Notes under the pieces: generated by a model
The model's database searches: none
Told to the model about the DNA's origin: nothing
What the model saw: the letters and a program-made list of their open reading frames with translations, nothing else
Translations under genes and position numbers: made by a program
Assembly: GCA_905221605.1 (NCBI GenBank)
Contig: CAJNDS010002064.1
Coordinates: forward strand, 286,001-350,000
Length of the DNA: 64,000 bases
Source: Symbiodinium natans
Taxonomy: Eukaryota; Sar; Dinophyceae; Suessiales; Symbiodiniaceae
Direction: 5' to 3'
Part shown: one piece after another, positions 59,428 through 64,000 of the stretch
How positions within the stretch are numbered: the first letter of the stretch is position 1
Layout: every line of letters starts with the position of its first letter

Positions 59428-60996
59428 ATGGCGCATCTTCCGACCCTGCTGCTGGGGTTTGTGCTCATCAATACCAATACCGGCACCGCCCCATCCACTA
59501 CCAGTGATGCCAGTGTCGTGACAAGCATGACGCTCAATGCGTCCAAGTGTTTGGACGTCTCTGTGTGTGACAGCTACCGTGGCTTGGAGCATGGCAGGAA
59601 GGCTGCGACGCAGCTCCTCCAGGCGCAAGTCAGCAGATTGAAGAAGAGGGGGTCAAGTGGGGCAAGTGCAAGCCAAGTCCGCATGTCCTCACCGACGAGC
59701 CTGTCGCCTCAGATGCAAAGGGTTCTTTACGTTGCGGGTGGGATCCTCCTGCCGTGTTTCTTGCTGGTGCTGAAGTTCGCCAGTGTGGACGTACTCATTG
59801 GCATCGCAACCTTCCTGGACCACTTCATGTCCACGGCCCTCTTGCCTTTCCTACCGTCACTCACGCCGAACTACCAGCTCATTGCGGCGTTGCAAAGTTC
59901 CAAGAATGTCGTGGTTTGCTTGCTGGTGCCCTTCATTGGCAGGTTCATCGATAAGCGCGAAGCGAAATCCGTGCAGCTTGGCATGCTGTGTGCCATGCTA
60001 TGCAGCCTTGGCTTTGCCCTGAAGAAGAGCTACGCCTTCTGGTTTGCGATGCGCACCCTGATGGGATTCTCAACGGCATCGGTTCTTTGGGGGAGCTTTG
60101 CGTATCTCAATCGAATGTACGCCAGCGACTCGAAGGCGCGCGACAAGGCCGTGTCGACGGCCACGGCGGGCCTTTATGTCGGGATGGTTGCTGGTCCGCA
60201 AGTTGTTGGTATATTGGATGACTCACGGCTGATGTTTTTCCTGATCTCCGGTGTGCAGATGTGTACGTGGTTGACTCTTCGCTTCCGATTGCCAGAGCTG
60301 TCGCAGCTCCAAGAGCCAATGCCGAAACCGACTGAACCAGTGGAGAAGGTTCACGTGCTGGAGCTGATGCTGGACCCAGAAATCAGACATCCCATCGTTG
60401 CTCTTTTTCTAGGCGTAGCCTTGGAGGGTGCAGTAAACGCCACAACTTGGGAGTACATGACAAGCTTGGGATATGATCATCTGAAGCAGAACCTGACATG
60501 GCTGATGGTTACAATTCCGGGCGTCATCTCTGTGAACCTGGTCCCCGCGCTTCGGTCGGTTGTAGAAGGTCACACGTTGCAGATTTCAGCGCTTCTCTTA
60601 GGTGGGGCAAGTGCGCTTGCGTGTTTCGGCTCCCACTACATGTTGCTGGCTCTCACCCTGCTTGGCACCAGCGGTGCGTCCGGCGTGTTAAATGGAAATG
60701 CAGCAGCTATGTTGGCCGATCGAAGCCAGGAGAAGTACGACGGAACGGGCCAGGTGTTCGTTCTGTCCATGACAGCAGACCAGGCCGCCTTCATCTTAGG
60801 GCCCTATGTAGGCAGTTCTCTGTGCCGATACCAAGGCTACCAAGTGATGTGTCATGTCATTGGCGCGTGCTTGGTGCTCTACGGCATCTACTTGTCGCGG
60901 CTTGACGAAGCATCAGAGGCGAAGCAGGCTGCGACCAATAAGTCCGTCGTCGCTGGAATTGAGCCGGGTACGCCAGCAGAAGCCAGTAGATCGTAG
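59428..60996 (+). CDS. Major facilitator superfamily transporter, SLC18/DHA1-like, intronless
   Basis: 522 aa from the first ATG; the frame is open 15 nt further upstream without an ATG. A hydrophobic N-terminal segment (LPTLLLGFVLI) is followed by a Ser/Thr-rich stretch, then about 12 membrane segments beginning at GGILLPCFLLVLKFA. The loop GRFIDKREAKSV matches the MFS loop 2-3 motif (G-x3-D-K/R), and the first helix end DHFMSTALLPFLP resembles vesicular amine and drug:H+ antiporters. It is likely a membrane antiporter for a small molecule; the substrate is unknown. Absence of introns in a region of tiny exons suggests a retrogene. A hairpin (GTGCGCCAAGGCGCAC) lies just upstream. Confidence 0.75.
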   Translation: MAHLPTLLLGFVLINTNTGTAPSTTSDASVVTSMTLNASKCLDVSVCDSYRGLEHGRKAATQLLQAQVSRLKKRGSSGASASQVRMSSPTSLSPQMQRVLYVAGGILLPCFLLVLKFASVDVLIGIATFLDHFMSTALLPFLPSLTPNYQLIAALQSSKNVVVCLLVPFIGRFIDKREAKSVQLGMLCAMLCSLGFALKKSYAFWFAMRTLMGFSTASVLWGSFAYLNRMYASDSKARDKAVSTATAGLYVGMVAGPQVVGILDDSRLMFFLISGVQMCTWLTLRFRLPELSQLQEPMPKPTEPVEKVHVLELMLDPEIRHPIVALFLGVALEGAVNATTWEYMTSLGYDHLKQNLTWLMVTIPGVISVNLVPALRSVVEGHTLQISALLLGGASALACFGSHYMLLALTLLGTSGASGVLNGNAAAMLADRSQEKYDGTGQVFVLSMTADQAAFILGPYVGSSLCRYQGYQVMCHVIGACLVLYGIYLSRLDEASEAKQAATNKSVVAGIEPGTPAEASRS

Positions 60997-61936
60997 AACG
61001 CGCGGCTGCGGCTCGGAAATCCCTTTCTCTTGATCGCTTCATGTCCGCGTCACAGGCATGCCTATCCCCGATTGGGCATTGCGGGGCATAGCTTGTCTAG
61101 AGATCCTCACGCCCGAATCATCGTCTCGCAAAAGTCGAGAAGACTTCCCTTGAGATGCTCACAAAAGCATGCAGCGGGTGATGGATGAGTCCTTAGACCC
61201 TTCACTAAAACCGAGTTCCGGGGCTTTCGCCTGCAGCATGAGCTCGTACTTATGTACACTTGTACATGTGTGTATGTGCAAATGTGGTACGTACTCTGTG
61301 TACCATGTGAGGGTTGACGACAACCAGGGACTCTTAAGCACAAACCCCCAAACGGTAGGATCCTCTCAGAAGAAGGACCCCCATAAAAACGGAACCCTAA
61401 ACCCTAAACCCTAAAACCTAAACCCTGAACCCTAAACCCTAAACCCTAAACCCTAAACCGGCCCCAATTTCGTAAACCCCCCCATTTTTGTTCCTGCAGT
61501 GTGACAGGCCGGCAGCTCCCGGCCACATGCTCAGCGGGGTCAGGTTTGCTTTGCAAGCGGGCGCTCTAATTTTTGGGATCCTGTATTGCGCACATATATA
61601 TATATATATATTCTCTTTTTTTTAAATTGCATATATGGTAGCATATATCCAAATATGTGTTGACGTGTATTCATATATACATGTTCCGGCACGTCCCACT
61701 TACACGACAATTAAACGTCTGAAGCCTCTTCGTGGCTCTGGAAGCAAGAGGGCCTGGAACTTTGGCCCCTTGATAGACGAGCAGGCATGCTGCACTCAAG
61801 AGCAACCCTACCCAATCTCAAGTACAGACTTACAAACCACATGAAAACTCCATGTCCTCCCCCAAAAGTAGGTCATCCCTCTCCCTCCCCCCACAAAAAA
61901 ACAGCACACACACACACACACAACTATGTCGATGCG
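60997..61936. other. Region downstream of the MFS gene
   Basis: Contains a MITE with internal array (61306), a TGTACA-rich stretch at 61245-61305, a TA run and an (AC) run at 61905-61922. No convincing gene. Confidence 0.5.
61306..61482 (+). mobile_element. MITE family 1 with a CCCTAAA array inside
   Basis: Left arm GAGGGTTGACGACAA, core CCCCCAAACGGTAGGATCC, right end AATTTCGTAAACCCCCC; array at 61393-61460 between core and right end. Confidence 0.85.
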
Positions 61937-62302
61937 ATGAAGCCACGTGCTCTGCTAGTTATTGCTGGATTTTGCTGGCTATCGTGGAGTGACCTCGCAC
62001 TGCCGGCTGCCGGCATGACCGCCGCTGCGAAAGTTGCTCGGGCCGGCTGTGACTGCTGTGCATTTCGTAGCTTCTGTGGGAGCTCGATGTGTGGCAGGCA
62101 GTGTGCGAGAGCTGCTTACGGCCTGAGAAGCTGTGCTTATGCGCCGCGGCCGCGATTGGTTGCACGTTGTCTCATGTTGTTTCAAATGTTTCAAAGCTCG
62201 GGCGCTGAGATTTTTGTGAGTCCTGCGTTGCCCCAACCCTCCCCCATCCCCCCCCCCACACACGCCCATCCTCCCATCCCTTCCCTCCCACCCCCTGAGT
62301 GA
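61937..62302 (+). CDS. Candidate secreted Cys-rich small protein
   Basis: Reads MKPRALLVIAGFCWLSWS, a good signal-peptide shape, then ALPAAG and a Cys-rich block GCDCCAFRSFCGSSMCGRQC. The tail becomes proline-rich low complexity after about residue 85 and is probably intron or UTR. No family recognised. The short length and unclear 3' end keep confidence low. Confidence 0.35.
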   Translation: MKPRALLVIAGFCWLSWSDLALPAAGMTAAAKVARAGCDCCAFRSFCGSSMCGRQCARAAYGLRSCAYAPRPRLVARCLMLFQMFQSSGAEIFVSPALPQPSPIPPPTHAHPPIPSLPPPE

Positions 62303-62551
62303 GACTCCCTAAGCCCAGCCTCCAAGGTGACGTGCTCCCGCCGCAGCGACCACTCTGGACGCGGACGCGCATCGTGATCCTGGTCCACCCTAAGGAGCAA
62401 AAAAGGTTTAGGGTTTGGGGTTTGGGGTTTAGGGTGTAGGGTTTAGGGTTTAGGGGAGCTTCCATGGATACCTTGCAGAAGAGGGCTCCTTATCGAAAGG
62501 TCCCTAAACAAAGACCCCCCACCCCCAAACTCAAGACCCGGATGCGTGCAG

Positions 62552-62614
62552 AAGGAGATCAAGCGGAAGCTGGGCACGCTGCCCCTCCTCAAGCCGCTCG
62601 GGCTCATCTTGGGG
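62552..62614 (+). CDS. Exon-like island, 21 codons
   Basis: gtgcag acceptor and GT donor enclose exactly 21 codons, KEIKRKLGTLPLLKPLGLIL then G. Confidence 0.45.
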
Positions 62615-62753
62615 GTTTCCTCAAAGAGGGTTGGGCTCATTTAGGAGATTCCTATAAGAGGGAGTATTGCATTTTTGTTTTTAAGGGGTATCCCTAATTT
62701 GGGAGATGCCCATGTTCATACAGGGGGTCACATGCTCTCTGTGCGTCTCTCAG

Positions 62754-62774
62754 CACGTCGCTGACAGACTCCAG
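62754..62774 (+). CDS. Micro-exon candidate, 7 codons
   Basis: ctctcag acceptor, HVADRLQ, GC donor. The frame can also run on to the MITE at 62803. Plausible only in the context of the neighbouring islands. Confidence 0.25.
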
Positions 62775-62802
62775 GCGGAGAGTAGCGCCCCTTCGAGCAT
62801 AT

Positions 62803-62894
62803 GGGGGTTTACGAAAGGAAGGCACCCCGAAAATGGACCCCCAAATAGTAGGATTCCTTTATAACAAGGACCCCTAATTTCGGAAACCTCCCCC
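62803..62894 (+). mobile_element. MITE family 1, complete copy with CATATG ends
   Basis: Ends GGGGGTTTACGAAAGG and TTTCGGAAACCTCCCCC, flanked by CATAT on the left and ATATG on the right; core CCCCCAAATAGTAGGATTCC. Confidence 0.9.
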
Positions 62895-63096
62895 ATATGG
62901 CTGTCCTGCAGCTCAGGCTTTGTCTCCAGGACCTGGTGATCAGGCACGGCTAGTGCAAATAGCTGCCCTGCAATCCTTGAGGGGTGGTGGACGAATCTGT
63001 GTTTGATGCGGGAAGGCAGGGTCAGGTTCGCCAGCTGTTGCGGTCCCCCCCCCTCCCCTTTGTATGGCCACAGCCTTCAGCAAACCAGAAGAACCC

Positions 63097-63490
63097 CTCA
63101 GCCCTAAATCCTAAACCCTAAACGCTAAGTCCTAACCCTCAACGCCCTAATCCTTCAACAGCCCTAAGCCCGAATCCCCAAACCAATCCCCAAACCCTAA
63201 ATCCCAAACCCAAAGCCTTGAGAAATCCTAAACCAGACACCCCTTTGTCCACTTTAGGGAAGGCGACCACTTTCCGGAACCCAGCGAGGCCCCTCCGGTC
63301 TGACATTGGAAGATTTGCGGTTTCGGGGTTTAGGGTTTAGGGCTGCTAGGGCTGCTAGGGCTTAGGGTTGGAGGTTTCGCTTGTAGGGTTTGAGGTGTGA
63401 TATGCTGGCGAAGATTTGGGGGGGGGAGGGGGTGGGGTGTTCAGGTCAGGATTTAGAGTTTAGGGTTTAGGGTTTAGGGTTTAGGGTTTA
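63097..63490. repeat. Degenerate CCCTAA and TTTAGGG arrays
   Basis: C-strand units at 63097-63235, G-strand units at 63325-63370 and 63455-63490. Between them at 63240-63300 is an open frame FVHFREGDHFPEPSEAPPV ending in TGA. Confidence 0.8.
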
Positions 63491-63497
63491 CTGCCAG

Positions 63498-63572
63498 GAT
63501 CCAGAGCTTCACGAGCTCCTGACGGAGGGTGGCCACCAGCCCCGGCCCCAGGGTGCTGTTGAGGAAAACGGG
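63498..63572 (+). CDS. Exon-like island
   Basis: tgccag acceptor; DPELHELLTEGGHQPRPQGA then VEENG; GT donor at either 63553 or 63573. A TTTAGGG array ends directly upstream. Confidence 0.4.
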
Positions 63573-64000
63573 TCGTTCTCTAATTCGGACCCTTCTTGGG
63601 TCCCCATACAGCACCCTTACCAGGAGGACCCCCAGAAGGGACAGAACTTAGAGAACTGCGTGGGGGTCGATTTATGCAATTCCAGTCGACATTCCCAAGT
63701 TCCTGGGGTTTGTGTCTGAGGCCTATGTTTTTGTGCCCCGGTCCAGACGCCAAAGAGCTCACCCCAGCGGAGACACCCGCAGCGGATACACCCGCAGCGG
63801 ATCCGGTGGAGGCTCGGTAGCACGGAGTTGTGATGCTGAGTGAGCAGGCCCACTTAACTGCTCAAACTTTTCGCTGTAGCCACTGCAGGGGAAGCCTACA
63901 CCCCACCGCCATTTGTCACACCTGCAGCGCCTGTTGCCCTCAGGACGCGCCTGCAGACCCTGGCACGAGGGCATCGCTGATATTTATCGATGGCACTTGG
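63573..64000. other. Right end of window
   Basis: Frame DAKELTPAETPAADTPAADP (63746-63820, + strand) contains tandem PAADT repeats and could be a disordered exon. Another open island at 63893-63985 reads EAYTPPPFVTPAAPVALRTR. Gene unknown. Confidence 0.35.

Overview
ORGANISM. The window looks like nuclear DNA of a dinoflagellate (inference; no searches could be run). Signs seen in the sequence are TTTAGGG/CCCTAAA telomere-type repeats everywhere, introns with GC-AG, GT-AG and GA-AG ends, very small exons, and introns flanked by short terminal inverted repeats and target duplications (introner elements). These traits are known together from dinoflagellates.

HOST LAYOUT. Nearly everything outside the viral core is a mosaic of short telomere-like arrays, roughly 100-bp palindromic MITE-like elements, minisatellites and small exon islands on the + strand. 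Islands at 75-4460 read like a divergent myosin motor (converter region best preserved) and are followed by Q/E/R-rich coiled-coil exons at 5723-11675. Ten exons at 13372-19428 join in frame into the alpha-1 half of a Na+/Ca2+ exchanger (NCX). Its introns hold the telomere-like arrays, and its largest intron (15051-18993) contains a complete same-strand gene for a 1,023-aa SAM/zinc-finger/RING protein (15201-18589) with three introner-type introns. Further on are two tandem small Gly/Tyr-rich protein genes (27009, 27762), more exon islands on both sides of the viral element, and an intronless MFS transporter (59428-60996).

VIRAL ELEMENT. A 21.1-kb polinton-like/adintovirus-like element lies at 35796-56910. 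It has 0.4-0.5 kb terminal inverted repeats and sits inside a G-homopolymer tract, so the target duplication would be G-only. Its AT-rich core (36.2-53.6 kb) encodes a DDE integrase, protein-primed family B DNA polymerase, A32-type packaging ATPase, double-jelly-roll major capsid protein, penton/minor capsid candidate, an S74-chaperone fibre, a lipase and about a dozen small proteins. Genes appear to use two upstream motifs: ACTTAAAGA before replication-side and unknown genes, TCTAAAT before structural genes. No adenovirus-type protease was recognised.

HYBRID RIGHT ARM. Between the polymerase gene and the right TIR (53.6-56.4 kb) the composition becomes host-like. This part carries telomere-like repeats and a spliced gene (54807-56182) coding for an acidic/Lys-rich protein with a ubiquitin-like domain ending in GGG-KR, fused to a C-terminal helical domain. 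Because it lies inside the TIRs, it is either captured cargo or a later insertion.
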